A DNA stretch of 64,000 nucleotides from CAYTZH01 sp964442285 (GCA_964442285.1 CAYTZH010000015.1:1-64000); one strand, 5' to 3'; shown: positions 17,801 to 26,010, numbered from the stretch's first letter. Program-made: numbers and translations. The notes: generated by a model from the sequence alone, not told the origin.

Positions 17801-18653
17801 GGAGGTGGAGAGCTGGGACGTCCGGGTCGAGTTCACCTGGGGCTCCGGCGATCTGATGGCCTGGAGCGGCTTCACCAAGCGCATCGAGGACCCCATCGAG
17901 AGCATCGTGGTCCCGAACAACCAGTTCCGCTCGGCCAACACGCCCCCCCAGCGCTTCCGGACCTTCTTCAACAACCCGAACACGGCCAACCTGCAGGGGC
18001 TCGAGGCGGAGTTCCGCAAGAGCCTGGGCTTCCTGGCCTCCGAGACCCTCGGGACCCTGGAGACCCCCTGGTGGACCCTGGAGATCCCGGGCTGGGGCCT
18101 GGCCCCGGACTGGTTCCGCTACTTCTCCATCGGGGGCAACGTGACGGTGATCGACGCCGAGGTCGCCCGCACCGACGCGGAGCTCGCCCGCTCGACCCGC
18201 TTCTTCGGGGTGGTGGAGGGCGATCCCAACCTCTTTCCCGAGATCGAGCGCACGCGGCGCCTCTTCAACCAGCCCGCCTGGATCTGGAACATCGACCTGA
18301 GCTTCGACCACCCGGACTGGGGCACCAAGTTCACCGTCGCCTTCTTCGAGATCAGCGACCGCCTGGAGGCCATCGGCGTGGCCGTGCTCGAGCCCGACCA
18401 GGTGAACACCCGCTCCCTGACCCTCGATCGCTTCGAGAAGTCCTTCCACACGCTCACCGTGACCTTCAGCCAGAAGTTCGACCTGCCCGGCGAGCTGGGC
18501 AGCCTCCGCTTCAGCTTCAGCGGCAAGAACCTGACCGACAGCACCCGGGGCTCGTTCTACGACCCCGCCCAGACCCTCGATCGGATCGAGCGGGAGCGGT
18601 TCCGGGTCGGTCGCGATTACAGCCTCTCGATGAGCTACACGCGGCCCTTCTGA
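14811..18653 (+). CDS. Large TonB-dependent outer-membrane receptor
   Basis: A 1280-residue protein with a signal peptide (1-29), a carboxypeptidase-regulatory-like beta domain (about 53-145) and a plug domain (about 155-290, with RGLEDRYSSTTLNG). A long beta-barrel ends in SMSYTRPF, with the terminal Phe typical of outer-membrane proteins. It imports a substrate through the outer membrane using TonB energy, most likely from the operon just upstream. The substrate is unknown. It is larger than siderophore receptors and closer to receptors for bulky ligands. The start may be GTG 14811 or GTG 14817; the latter sits 6 bases after TAGCTT. Confidence 0.93.
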   Translation: MAVPPRLQRAAALVVLLLAWVTAPEARAQQEVEGVLEGLGTATTADPGSEGTGVVLGRVFDATTGNALARVTVVLKWPPPATGGAPRQEVRTTGPEGDFEFENVPPGVYSVSFIRSGYRNSTMTGFRVEADQLNRADFPMPPLAAGTSDEILELEEFVVSEETAQEIVTSLETRLEADELLNVFSAEDFSKFAAGDVAEALERVSGVNIVDGQFAIIRGLEDRYSSTTLNGSPVPSPDPTRQSVQLDLFPADVVTNLVVSKTFSGDQQSNSSGGSIDISTLDYEEGFEFKFSAGTGYNDRAEDRFIGFVNRSSAEEILRGVEVENDVPLTALQLDEIFLNPQVRLVQGSSVGRERVKSGEFFEDVDNVLESDFNFSFSGKRRFADREFRFKLVGAQEIDFSTLEGTREERQPRAPGVLPGEFEIIRNPNPPPRFISIQTPDTLVRSGDLNLGQLSLSEGRFDLTESTREEKRTGYAAFGFDLDDDGLHRIDAFVLFSQNIDETAQLRENGFIPGLDVQRLVARQVPPGDPLFVDVPIPVPIDPRVDEDFRDVTAVDAYIARSIRELIDLDPSAGALAIAPRQEQVSFQTDRDLLVYQVGGDHRLEGLPGFNLRWLLSKARTNQEEVNLRTRMFFEPCGLTATATLACPEGVDPLTNAELIEIGGTANDRNLTGVQAVDLDLLGTGFWVSDTTELIVNPVDIEERQRFARVDGDYELDLSPASRVKVGGGWWSERAVRNVLSGFTQNPGVAGPPDDDELVNCLNPTSGNRVCFGETPELVADYQFGHLTLREDGQVAGLTLQTNESRREIDAWYIKGKWTGWDRFDIQGSLRREKLVLETINDPFQRNAAGEITFDSGGPQIFPGRYVYLDRFDNPANPFEAGLTPNPDQPPPTFDDEILGIELPTDENGFVDYLCDGLVGEACPGVARLRALLSNRIEDKFTFPSVGLGWRPLEGLSLRGAWSRTIARPSFRELGYYATLDRGSDEFVLGNPQLGLSEVESWDVRVEFTWGSGDLMAWSGFTKRIEDPIESIVVPNNQFRSANTPPQRFRTFFNNPNTANLQGLEAEFRKSLGFLASETLGTLETPWWTLEIPGWGLAPDWFRYFSIGGNVTVIDAEVARTDAELARSTRFFGVVEGDPNLFPEIERTRRLFNQPAWIWNIDLSFDHPDWGTKFTVAFFEISDRLEAIGVAVLEPDQVNTRSLTLDRFEKSFHTLTVTFSQKFDLPGELGSLRFSFSGKNLTDSTRGSFYDPAQTLDRIERERFRVGRDYSLSMSYTRPF

Positions 18654-18731
18654 GCTTCGGGGCTCCCGGCCCCCAGAATCGAGACAATTCGTCTCACTCT
18701 CGGCACCCTATCGGCTCTCGCGCCTTCCGAC

Positions 18732-18760
18732 TTGAGCCCTTCCAGCAATCGTCTTCGAAT
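18732..18760 (+). promoter_or_regulatory. Weak candidate promoter for the beta-helix protein
   Basis: TTGAGC at 18732-18737 and TCGAAT at 18755-18760 are 17 bases apart, in a relatively AT-rich 255-base spacer between the receptor and the next gene. Both hexamers match only 4 of 6 positions. Confidence 0.25.
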
Positions 18761-18908
18761 CGTCGCGAATCATTCTGCTCCCTCAAACCACTCCTTCTTG
18801 GACGGCGAGCCAGGTCTGGCTCCTGGCGGTCGTCCATGTCTGGCCTCCGAGGCCAGCAGCAGTAGGAACCCAACTCTTCAACCCTTTGGAAGGGGCAAAC
18901 AAAGCACC

Positions 18909-20582
18909 ATGCGTAGAGCATCCATTCTTGTACTCGCCCTCGCCCTGACCGGCCTGGCCGGCAGCGCGGGCGCGCAGACCTTCGTGTCGGCGGACATCAC
19001 CGTCGACACGACCTGGGGCGTTGCGCCCCTCGGCTGCCCGATCATCCTGGAGCGCCCGATCTTCGTGGGCGACCCGGGCACGGGCGCCGAGGCCACGCTG
19101 ACCATCATTCCGCCCTGCATCGTCCGCGGTCAGCCCCGCTCGGCCGCGGTCGCTCCGGGCTCCACGGTCGGCTCGCCGGGCGCCATCGTCGTGACGACCT
19201 CGGGCAAGATCGACGCCCAGGGTGAGCCCACCCTGCCGATCGTGTTCACGACCGCCGCGGTGGACGTGGACGACGACGGCTGCGCCGACGGCACCCCGCC
19301 GGACGCCTTCGTCCGCTACACGGGCGCCGAGGCGCTCCTCGACGACACCCCGCTCGCCGCCCCGCTGGCCCCGCTGGCCCGCTGCGGCGGTGCCCGCAAC
19401 AACCTCTCGCTCTGGGGCGCCCTGGTGCTCCTGGGTGAGGCGCCGACCAACCTCGGCAACGGTGCCGGCCTCGGCATCGGCAAGGCGACCATCGAGGGCC
19501 TGACGATTCCGGGCTTCCCGGTGGCCAGCGCCACCTACGGCGGCCACGACCCGCACGACTGGTCGGGCATCCTCAAGTTCGTGTCGATCCGGCACGGCGG
19601 TGACGAGATCGGCGAGGGCAACGAGCTCAACTGCCTCTCGATGGGCGGCGTCGGCGACGGCACCATCCTGCACCACGTCGAGTGCTACGTGAACTTCGAC
19701 GATGGCTTCGAGTGGTTCGGTGGCACGGTGATGGGCAAGTTCCTCGTGGGCGTGTTCATCGGCGACGACACCTTCGACCTCGACCAGGGCTACACCGGCG
19801 TCAACCAGTTCCTGTATGGCGTCATGCCGACCTTCAACAACGCCGACGGCAGCACCTACGGCTCGCGCTCGGGCGACAAGGGCTGTGAGTGCGACGGCGA
19901 CGACTACGAAGAGGCGGGGAACGTGGCGACGGCCTACTGGCCCTTCGGCCCGGCCGGCCCGCAGCTCGGTCTGCAGCCCTGCCCGTTCCCGAAGGCGATC
20001 CTGGTGAACATCACCATCCTCGGCTCCACGCCGGGCGGTGACACCAACAGCGACAACCGCGGCATCCAGCTGCGGAACGGCTTCGCTGGCAAGATCGTCA
20101 ACGCCATCGTGGTGAACACCGGTACGGCGGCTGGCCTCGACGTGGCCGGCGGTGGTACCCCGGGCTTCACCACGCCCGACAATACGGCGGCGGGCTGGGT
20201 GGCCATGATCTCGTCGGTGCTCTTCAGCACCGCCGGGCTCACGGGCTCCGGTGCCGGCGCCGTGGCCAACGGCGACGCCATCTGCGCCACCATGGGCTGC
20301 GCGGCGAACAGCATCAACCCGGCCTTCGGGTTCGCGCTGACCAACGCCAGCTCGGCGCTGCTCGATCCGGCCGGCAACGCGGCGGGCAAGCTCGACAGCA
20401 CGCTCCTCGCGGCGCCGCTCGATCCGCGGGTCTCCGCTGCCAGCTTCATCGGCATCGGCAACGGCTTCCCGCCGAAGTGGCCTGGCAAGGACATCGACGC
20501 CACGTTCCAGGGCGCCTTCGAGCGCTTCGTGCCGCTCTGGACCGACGGCTGGACCGTCCTCTGGATCGCGGGCCTGAACTAG
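18909..20582 (+). CDS. Secreted probable beta-helix protein accompanying the receptor
   Basis: The 557-residue product has a clear signal peptide (cleavage near SAGAQ, residue 23). The mature chain is rich in Gly, Asn and Asp and contains NLSLWGALVLLGEAP, EGNELNCLSMGGVG and DDGFEWFGGTV. From memory, these blocks recur in secreted proteins next to TonB-dependent receptors in Bacteroidota and proteobacteria, often with uninformative names. A parallel beta-helix is likely. Several Cys could form disulfides. It may bind or present the receptor's substrate. No enzyme motif is evident. Confidence 0.75.
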   Translation: MRRASILVLALALTGLAGSAGAQTFVSADITVDTTWGVAPLGCPIILERPIFVGDPGTGAEATLTIIPPCIVRGQPRSAAVAPGSTVGSPGAIVVTTSGKIDAQGEPTLPIVFTTAAVDVDDDGCADGTPPDAFVRYTGAEALLDDTPLAAPLAPLARCGGARNNLSLWGALVLLGEAPTNLGNGAGLGIGKATIEGLTIPGFPVASATYGGHDPHDWSGILKFVSIRHGGDEIGEGNELNCLSMGGVGDGTILHHVECYVNFDDGFEWFGGTVMGKFLVGVFIGDDTFDLDQGYTGVNQFLYGVMPTFNNADGSTYGSRSGDKGCECDGDDYEEAGNVATAYWPFGPAGPQLGLQPCPFPKAILVNITILGSTPGGDTNSDNRGIQLRNGFAGKIVNAIVVNTGTAAGLDVAGGGTPGFTTPDNTAAGWVAMISSVLFSTAGLTGSGAGAVANGDAICATMGCAANSINPAFGFALTNASSALLDPAGNAAGKLDSTLLAAPLDPRVSAASFIGIGNGFPPKWPGKDIDATFQGAFERFVPLWTDGWTVLWIAGLN

Positions 20583-20604
20583 GGCTCGTGTGATGCTTCG
20601 TCGA

Positions 20605-20634
20605 CCCCCGGCCCGCCTCCGGGCGGGCCGGGGG
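20605..20634 (+). terminator. Strong GC hairpin, probable terminator
   Basis: A perfect 13-base inverted repeat (20605-20617 with 20622-20634) with a tccg loop lies 23 bases after the beta-helix gene stop. No T tract follows, so termination may be Rho-assisted, or the hairpin may stabilise the 3' end. Confidence 0.6.
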
Positions 20635-20657
20635 GCCGACAGAGTCCGCTGCGCTGA

Positions 20658-20674
20658 GACTGACTGACTGACTG
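20658..20674 (+). repeat. GACT tetranucleotide repeat
   Basis: Just over four copies of GACT lie 47 bases upstream of the PEP-CTERM gene start, in the likely promoter or leader region. Confidence 0.8.
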
Positions 20675-20720
20675 CAGAGACGAATCAATACACTCTCTCC
20701 TGGAAGGGTAAGGATCTAAG

Positions 20721-21566
20721 ATGAAGAAGCTGAACGCTCTCGCGATCGCGTCGGCGGCCCTGCTGGTGGCCGGTAGCGCGAACGCAACCACGACCCTCGT
20801 CGCCGGCTGGGATTTCTCGTCGGTGCCCTCCGGATTGATCTCGAGCAACACGCAGACGGCTGCGGCGCTCAACCAGATCGATTCCAGCTACTGCGACTTC
20901 CAGTACGACGCCAACGCGGTCGGCGTGGATTGCGCGCCCCTGGGTACGGCGTTCTTCGACGGCACCAACGGCTCCAGCACCCAGTCGGGCGTCGGCAGCC
21001 CCTTCGTCGTCATCACCCCGCTCGAGTCGGGCCTGAACGGCGCCATGGGTGCCGGAGCCACCGTGATCGGTAGCGGTGCCTCCCGGAACATCCTGATCGC
21101 CGAGACCGCCCAGACCTCGTCGAACGGTGCCGGCCTCGGCGCCAACAGCAACACCGCCCAGGTCGTCTTCGGCTTCGACCTGAGCTCGGTGGGTCAGACC
21201 GCCAGCAACATCCAGCTGAGCTTCGCCGGCGGCGATCCGTTCGGCGCGGGCCAGGGCGTGCTGATCGAGTTCTCGACCGACGGCATCGCCTACACCCCGG
21301 TCGTGGGCACCGGCGCCGCCACCGACACCGATGCCGGCGGCATCGCGACCCTGAACACCACGTTCGGCCAGTTCATTCTGTCCAGCGTGGCGGGTGGCAG
21401 CTCGACCGGCTTCTTCCGGGCGAGCTTCCTGAACAACACCGGCAACCCGGCCGGCTTCGACAACGTGGCCATCAAGGCCGACGTTGCCGTGCCCGAGCCG
21501 GGCACGATCGTGCTGGGCCTCGCGGCTCTGGCGGGTCTCGCCCGCTTCGGCCGCCGCCGCGCCTAG
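20721..21566 (+). CDS. PEP-CTERM sorted surface protein
   Basis: The 281-residue product has a signal peptide (about 1-22, ending GSANA), a Ser/Thr/Asn/Gly-rich beta domain, and a C-terminal PEP-CTERM tripartite signal. That signal is VPEPG, a hydrophobic helix, then FGRRRA. Such proteins are cleaved by an exosortase in the inner membrane and sent to the surface or extracellular matrix. No exosortase is in the window. The ATG has aaggat 9 bases upstream. Its position after the receptor and beta-helix genes suggests a shared surface function. Confidence 0.88.
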   Translation: MKKLNALAIASAALLVAGSANATTTLVAGWDFSSVPSGLISSNTQTAAALNQIDSSYCDFQYDANAVGVDCAPLGTAFFDGTNGSSTQSGVGSPFVVITPLESGLNGAMGAGATVIGSGASRNILIAETAQTSSNGAGLGANSNTAQVVFGFDLSSVGQTASNIQLSFAGGDPFGAGQGVLIEFSTDGIAYTPVVGTGAATDTDAGGIATLNTTFGQFILSSVAGGSSTGFFRASFLNNTGNPAGFDNVAIKADVAVPEPGTIVLGLAALAGLARFGRRRA

Positions 21567-21589
21567 CTCGCGACTCGACCGAGACTGCC

Positions 21590-21625
21590 GGAACCGCCAC
21601 CCTTCGGGGTGGCGGTTCCTTGTTT
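21590..21625 (+). terminator. Rho-independent terminator
   Basis: A 13-base inverted repeat (21590-21602 with 21607-21619) with a TTCG tetraloop is followed by a T-rich tail (ttgttt), 24 bases after the PEP-CTERM stop. This is the clearest intrinsic terminator in the window. Confidence 0.8.
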
Positions 21626-21651
21626 CGGGCCGCAGGATCCGCCTCCCGTCC

Positions 21652-21707
21652 CCCGTTCCCGAGACCCCGTTCCCGAGACCCCGTTCCCGAGACCCCGTTC
21701 CCGAGAC
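21652..21707 (+). repeat. Four perfect 14-base tandem repeats
   Basis: The unit cccgttcccgagac is repeated four times without mismatch, ending 16 bases before the ATG at 21724. It lies in the leader or promoter of the next gene and could vary in copy number. Confidence 0.9.
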
Positions 21708-21723
21708 ACGCGGAGAGCCCCCG

Positions 21724-22626
21724 ATGAACATCCCCGGCCTCGCCCTCGCACCGACCGCCCTGACCGCGCTGCTGGTCGTCTCCGGGGCCGCCCACGCCCA
21801 GCCGCGCCAGCAGCTCGAGCAGCAGCAGATCGGACGCACGACGGACTCGGTGACCGAGTTTTCGGCGGCCGACCCGAGCAGCCCGGAGGTCACCGCGGAG
21901 AACCTGTTCGAGCAGGAGAGCTTCTGGCCCTACCAGGTGATGCTCACCGAGGAGTTCCACCCCGAGGGGGCCGAGCGGCCCTTCAAACGCCGCCACGTGG
22001 CGGTGCTGGTGCGGGTGGAGCCCTCCGGCCTCCTCCGCATGGACTTCGCCGACAAGGGGCGCCACCGGGTGCCGCTCGAGAAGACCAACGCCCTGGAGAT
22101 GGCCAACCAGATCCGCACGGGCGTCGAGCCGAAGCTCGGTCCCAACTACGTGCTCGCCATCGGCCCGCGGCTCATCGATCCGAGCCGGGAGCCGCTGCTG
22201 CCCTTCTCCCTGGACGACACCTACGCCGCGCACCTCTTCCTCAACGTCTACCTGGACCCCGACCAGCCCGGCTTCGAGGAGATCGCGAAGGCCCTCGCCC
22301 CGATCAGCGCGCGGCCGGGCCTCCAGACGGTCCTGTTTCCCCAGGGCAGGCATCGCGGTGTGAAGCTCGCCAAGCGCCTCCGCGAGCTCGGCTGGACGGT
22401 GCCGTTCCTCTACGACCCCTACTCCGAGCCCTACACCCGCTCGCGTCTCGGCGACGACGAGCCCATGCCCGCGCTGACCGTCGAGACGCCCAACGGGCGG
22501 CTGCTCTTCAAGCAGGCCTGGGGCCCCGCGGTGGTGCCGTCCCTGTCCGCCCTGCTCGACGAGGCGCTGCCGCCCGGGACGGCCACCGCCGACGCCGAGT
22601 CGGCCGACTCGCCCACGACCCCGTAA
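21724..22626 (+). CDS. Uncharacterised secreted protein
   Basis: A 300-residue protein with a signal peptide of about 25 residues (ending AAHAQ), a Gln-rich segment and a mature alpha/beta-looking domain. No family is recognised. Segments such as VRVEPSGLLRMDFADKG and LRELGWTVPFLYDPY do not match an enzyme motif I know. The start is preceded by ggagag, and four 14-base repeats lie just upstream. It is followed by a lipoprotein gene 25 bases downstream, so they probably form an operon. Confidence 0.7.
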   Translation: MNIPGLALAPTALTALLVVSGAAHAQPRQQLEQQQIGRTTDSVTEFSAADPSSPEVTAENLFEQESFWPYQVMLTEEFHPEGAERPFKRRHVAVLVRVEPSGLLRMDFADKGRHRVPLEKTNALEMANQIRTGVEPKLGPNYVLAIGPRLIDPSREPLLPFSLDDTYAAHLFLNVYLDPDQPGFEEIAKALAPISARPGLQTVLFPQGRHRGVKLAKRLRELGWTVPFLYDPYSEPYTRSRLGDDEPMPALTVETPNGRLLFKQAWGPAVVPSLSALLDEALPPGTATADAESADSPTTP

Positions 22627-22651
22627 CCCCGTTCGAAGGAAGAGCCTCCCC

Positions 22652-23200
22652 ATGACCCTCCCGCCGTTCCGGTCACGCACCGCTCGACCCGGCCGCGTCC
22701 TCGCTCCGGCGCTGCTGTTTGCGCTCGGCCTCAGCGGCTGTGCCTCGCTCCCCTTCCAGTCGTCGAGGGGGGCCGCAGAGCTCCTGGAGAAGGCGAACCT
22801 GGCCGGGCAGCAGGGTGACTGGCCGGGCTCGTATCGCTACGCCAAGCAGCTGCACCTGGAGCACCCGGACAGCGAGGAGAGCGAGAAGGCCTACGACATG
22901 GCCGCATTCTCGCTGCGCAAGATGTGGTTCAAGACCCGCTACCGGCAGCCGGACTCCCCCTGGCAGACCGAGGAGCCCGAGTTCATGTTCGGCTGGCTGG
23001 CCACCTACTGCGAGGGCGACGAGTTTCCCCAGCGGAAGGTGAACAAGCTGCTGCGCGCGTATCCCACGTCCTTCTTCCGGCGCTTCGAGCAGTATGCCGA
23101 GGGCGATCCCCGGATCGGGCGCTGGGGCGTCCGGATGTACGAGGACAACGGCCGGATCCTGGCCGTGCGCCCGAAGGGCGCCGAGCTTCCCGAGACCTAG
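22652..23200 (+). CDS. Uncharacterised lipoprotein with TPR-like start
   Basis: The 182-residue product has a lipoprotein signal (lipobox LSGC at about residues 27-30). A TPR-like helical pair follows (LLEKANLAGQQGDWPGSYRY), then a mixed domain with several Trp and Tyr. No family is recognised. The ATG has a ggaaga Shine-Dalgarno. The gene ends at a hairpin shared with the convergent gene downstream. Confidence 0.7.
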   Translation: MTLPPFRSRTARPGRVLAPALLFALGLSGCASLPFQSSRGAAELLEKANLAGQQGDWPGSYRYAKQLHLEHPDSEESEKAYDMAAFSLRKMWFKTRYRQPDSPWQTEEPEFMFGWLATYCEGDEFPQRKVNKLLRAYPTSFFRRFEQYAEGDPRIGRWGVRMYEDNGRILAVRPKGAELPET

Positions 23201-23224
23201 CCGGGCGCCTCGGTCCGCGCCCGG
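23201..23224. terminator. Bidirectional hairpin between convergent genes
   Basis: A perfect 8-base inverted repeat (ccgggcgc / gcgcccgg) with an 8-base loop fills the 28-base gap between the stops at 23200 and 23229. It could stop transcription from both sides. No T tract is present. Confidence 0.5.
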
Positions 23225-23228
23225 TGGC

Positions 23229-24152
23229 TCAGTCCGCGCGGCTGAGTGCCGCGGGCAGGGAGCCCGCGATGGGCTCGGTGCGCTGGGCCGTCACCTTCGA
23301 GCTGGTCAGCTGCCAGTCGCGGGTGCGGGCCACCGACGGCTTGTGGATGACGCCGTTCATCTGGAAGCCCAGGTCCGACGCGTAGCCGACGGGCCGACGC
23401 TCGGGCCCCGGCCCCAGCTCCACGCGACCCTCGAGCCGCCCGCCGGTCTCGGCGGCCTTCACGTTGACCGGCATCGCGGTCAGCTCGAGCCACGCGACGG
23501 GGATCTGGTAGTGGATCGCCAGGCCGTCGCCCGCCTCGGACCGCACCAGGGTCGCCGTCGGCGGCGCCTCGAACTCGATCGCGCGCACGCCCCGGTCCCG
23601 CAGCACCCGGCGTACCAGATCCGGGTCGAGCAGCCAGCTGTCGCCCACCGCGACGGGCCGTCCCGGGTCGAGCAGGGCCGGCTCCAGGGAGTACTCGAAG
23701 CGGCTCGCCAGCAGCTTCTCGACCACCCGCTCGGCGCGCCGGTCGATGCGGCCGTCGTCGAAGAAGATCCGGATGCGACCGCGGTCGTCGCGCACCACCT
23801 CGTAGGCCGCGCCCTGGCGGAAGAGCGAGCCCGTCTCGCCGTCGGGGCGGCGGTAGGTCATCTGGACCCGCTCGTGGCGCTCGCGCACGGGGCGGCCGTG
23901 CTCGTCCACGGCCAGGACGACGACGGTGGCGCCGTAGCCGAGCACCACGTCCTCCGCCTCGGCCTTGTCGTTGCCCCAGGAGAAGACGTCGTAGCGCGTG
24001 GTCACCTCGAGGCTGAGCTGGTAGGCGTCGCCTTCTTCGTGTCGCGGCTCGAGGGCGATGCGCTCGACCTGGGCGTCGAGTCCGAGGCACAGGAAGGCGA
24101 GCGGCAGCAGCAGCGCGAGTAGCGGTCGACGAGATCCCATAAGAGACTGCAT
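23229..24152 (-). CDS. Uncharacterised secreted protein
   Basis: A 307-residue protein with a signal peptide (about 1-28, ending GLDAQ) and a beta-rich mature domain with many charged strands, for example EVVRDDRGRIRIFFDDGRID. No family is recognised. The start could also be the second Met four codons later; neither has a clear Shine-Dalgarno. The minus-strand reading is preferred over the opposing open frame because it gives a signal peptide and normal composition. Confidence 0.65.
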   Translation of the reverse strand: MQSLMGSRRPLLALLLPLAFLCLGLDAQVERIALEPRHEEGDAYQLSLEVTTRYDVFSWGNDKAEAEDVVLGYGATVVVLAVDEHGRPVRERHERVQMTYRRPDGETGSLFRQGAAYEVVRDDRGRIRIFFDDGRIDRRAERVVEKLLASRFEYSLEPALLDPGRPVAVGDSWLLDPDLVRRVLRDRGVRAIEFEAPPTATLVRSEAGDGLAIHYQIPVAWLELTAMPVNVKAAETGGRLEGRVELGPGPERRPVGYASDLGFQMNGVIHKPSVARTRDWQLTSSKVTAQRTEPIAGSLPAALSRAD

Positions 24153-24252
24153 CGGCGCCGCCCGGCTGCACTTGAGTCTGGAACGGCTGGTCCCGACGGG
24201 GCGGACGCCGCGCCGCAGCGCGCCGGCAGCTTCCGCGCAGCCGCTCCGGGGT

Positions 24253-25032
24253 TCAGCGCATCCACTCCCCGCCGTTCACCGCGAGCACCTGTCCCGAGAT
24301 GCAGCGCGCCCGCTGCGAGGCGAGGAAGACCACCGCCTCGGCGACCTCCTCGTCGGGCACGATCTCGCCGAGGGGGATGCGGCTGCGGATCTCGTCGACG
24401 ACGGACTCCTCGGGACGGTCTTCGCTCCGGGCGCGGAACTTCACGAAGGCCTCGACGGGCGGCCCCCACATCCAGCTCGGGGCCACCATGTTCACCCGGA
24501 TGCCCCGGGGGCCGAGCTCCTGGGTGAGGTAGAGCATGGCCGACGCCAACGCGGCCTTCGACGCCGCGTAGCCGGCCTGGGGAAGCTGCGGCAGGTACTG
24601 GGCCTGGGAGCCGATCAGCACCACCGCGCCGCCGCCGTGGCGCTCCATGGCGGCGGCCGCCGCCCGGATCAGCGTGAGGCTTCCGATCACGTTCGTGTCG
24701 AAGGCGCGGCGCCAGTTCTCGAAGTCCGTGTCCTCCAGGCCGCCGAAGACGTTCTCGTAGGCGGCGACCTGCACCAGGGCGTCCACGCCCCCGAAGCGCT
24801 TCTCCGCCGCGGCCACGAGCGCCTCGCCGTCCTCGGGCCGGGTGATGTCGGCGCGGCACCACCCCGCGCGCTCGCCCGAGGGGTCGAGCTCCGCCGCCGT
24901 GCGCTCGAGCACCGACTCGGTGCGGGCCGCGAGCATCACCCGCGCCCCGTCGCGCAGCGCGAGCCGCGCCACCTCGCGCCCCAGTCCGCTGCCCACGCCC
25001 GACACCACCAGCGTACGGTCTTCCAGGATCAT
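24253..25032 (-). CDS. Short-chain dehydrogenase/reductase
   Basis: The 259-residue product is a Rossmann-fold SDR oxidoreductase with the NAD(P) motif GVGSGLG near residues 13-19. The catalytic YAASK is near 157, with the upstream Ser in IGSQAQ. The C-terminus is typical (SGQVLAVNGGEWMR). It probably oxidises or reduces a hydroxyl group in a catabolic pathway. Its start overlaps the stop of the upstream dehydrogenase gene by 4 bases (25029-25032), so the two are translationally coupled. Confidence 0.9.
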   Translation of the reverse strand: MILEDRTLVVSGVGSGLGREVARLALRDGARVMLAARTESVLERTAAELDPSGERAGWCRADITRPEDGEALVAAAEKRFGGVDALVQVAAYENVFGGLEDTDFENWRRAFDTNVIGSLTLIRAAAAAMERHGGGAVVLIGSQAQYLPQLPQAGYAASKAALASAMLYLTQELGPRGIRVNMVAPSWMWGPPVEAFVKFRARSEDRPEESVVDEIRSRIPLGEIVPDEEVAEAVVFLASQRARCISGQVLAVNGGEWMR

Positions 25033-25925
25033 CTCCCGTCCTCCTCCGGCGGGAGCGCGAGCTTCACGTCGGCCTGGTGCTCCATGAAAGCGGCCAGCTC
25101 GCTCCAGTCGCGCTCGGCGAGGCCGGCCCGGCAGGCCGAGACGAAGACCTGGGCCATCTGGCCCGCCACCGGGGCGGGGACGCCCAGGCGCAGCGAGGTG
25201 TCGACGATCAGGCGCGCGTCCTTGGTGGCCAGGGCCATGGCGAACCGGGGCGGCCGGTCCCGCTGGCCGATGCCCTCCACCATGCGGTCCATGTAGAAGT
25301 TGCTGGCGCCGCCCGTGCGCACCACGTTCACCATCTGGCGCAGGTCGATGCCGGCGGCGGCGGCCAGGGCGAGGCCCTCCAGGGAGACCCAGGTGCTGGC
25401 GAAGGCCAGCAGGCTGTTCACGAGCTTGGCGACGCTGCCCCGCCCGAGCTCGCCCAGGTGGAAGGAGGCGCGGCCCAGGCGGTCGAGCAGCGGCCGGCAG
25501 CGCTCGAAGACCTCCGGGTCGCCGCCCACCATGAAGACGAGCTTTCGCGCCTGGGCGCCGGGCGCCCCGCCGGTGAGCGGCGACTCCAGCAGGTGGCAGC
25601 CCTCGCCCCGGAGCCGGGCGCCCAGATCCATGACGGCCTGGGGCGAGTTGGTGGAGAGGTCCACCAGGATACGGCCCGGGGAGGCGCCCCGAAGCCAGTC
25701 CTCCGCCACTTCGGTCACGGCTTCCGGGCTGGGCAGGGAGGCGAAGGTGATCTCGCAGGTGGCGCCCAGCGCGGCGGGGCCCTCGGCCGACGTGGCCCCC
25801 GCGGAGACCAGCGCCTCCACCCGCGCGGCGTCGGCGTCGTGGACGTGGACGCTCTCGCCGTCCGCCACGAGGTTGGCGGCGATCGCGCCGCCGATGTTCC
25901 CGAGCCCGATCACCCCGACCGCCAT
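25029..25925 (-). CDS. NAD(P)-dependent 3-hydroxyisobutyrate-type dehydrogenase
   Basis: A 298-residue beta-hydroxyacid dehydrogenase. It has the dinucleotide motif GLGNIG at about 6-11, the substrate-site block SPLTGGAPGA, and the catalytic Lys in GSVAKLVNS. The family oxidises short beta-hydroxy acids such as 3-hydroxyisobutyrate or reduces tartronate semialdehyde; the substrate here cannot be read from sequence. The ATG at 25925 has a strong gggggag Shine-Dalgarno. It is coupled to the SDR gene and divergent from the amidohydrolase gene. Confidence 0.9.
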   Translation of the reverse strand: MAVGVIGLGNIGGAIAANLVADGESVHVHDADAARVEALVSAGATSAEGPAALGATCEITFASLPSPEAVTEVAEDWLRGASPGRILVDLSTNSPQAVMDLGARLRGEGCHLLESPLTGGAPGAQARKLVFMVGGDPEVFERCRPLLDRLGRASFHLGELGRGSVAKLVNSLLAFASTWVSLEGLALAAAAGIDLRQMVNVVRTGGASNFYMDRMVEGIGQRDRPPRFAMALATKDARLIVDTSLRLGVPAPVAGQMAQVFVSACRAGLAERDWSELAAFMEHQADVKLALPPEEDGR

Positions 25926-26010
25926 GACGGCTCCCCCCGCTCGATGCTGGTGCGGCTGCATGGTACCGAGGCGGCCGGGCTTCTCGACTCCCGGCTTCCG
26001 GCCCTGCGAG

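Noticed and set aside
14523..18449. 1308-codon open frame antisense to the TonB-dependent receptor
   Set aside because: The receptor has a signal peptide, plug domain and terminal Phe. The antisense product has no family pattern.
18681..18695. GAGAC/GTCTC inverted repeat as a regulatory operator
   Set aside because: It is a short 5-base stem just after the receptor gene with no nearby promoter alignment, so chance is likely.
21652..21707. Tandem repeats considered as a CRISPR array
   Set aside because: The 14-base units are directly adjacent with no spacers, and no cas genes are present.
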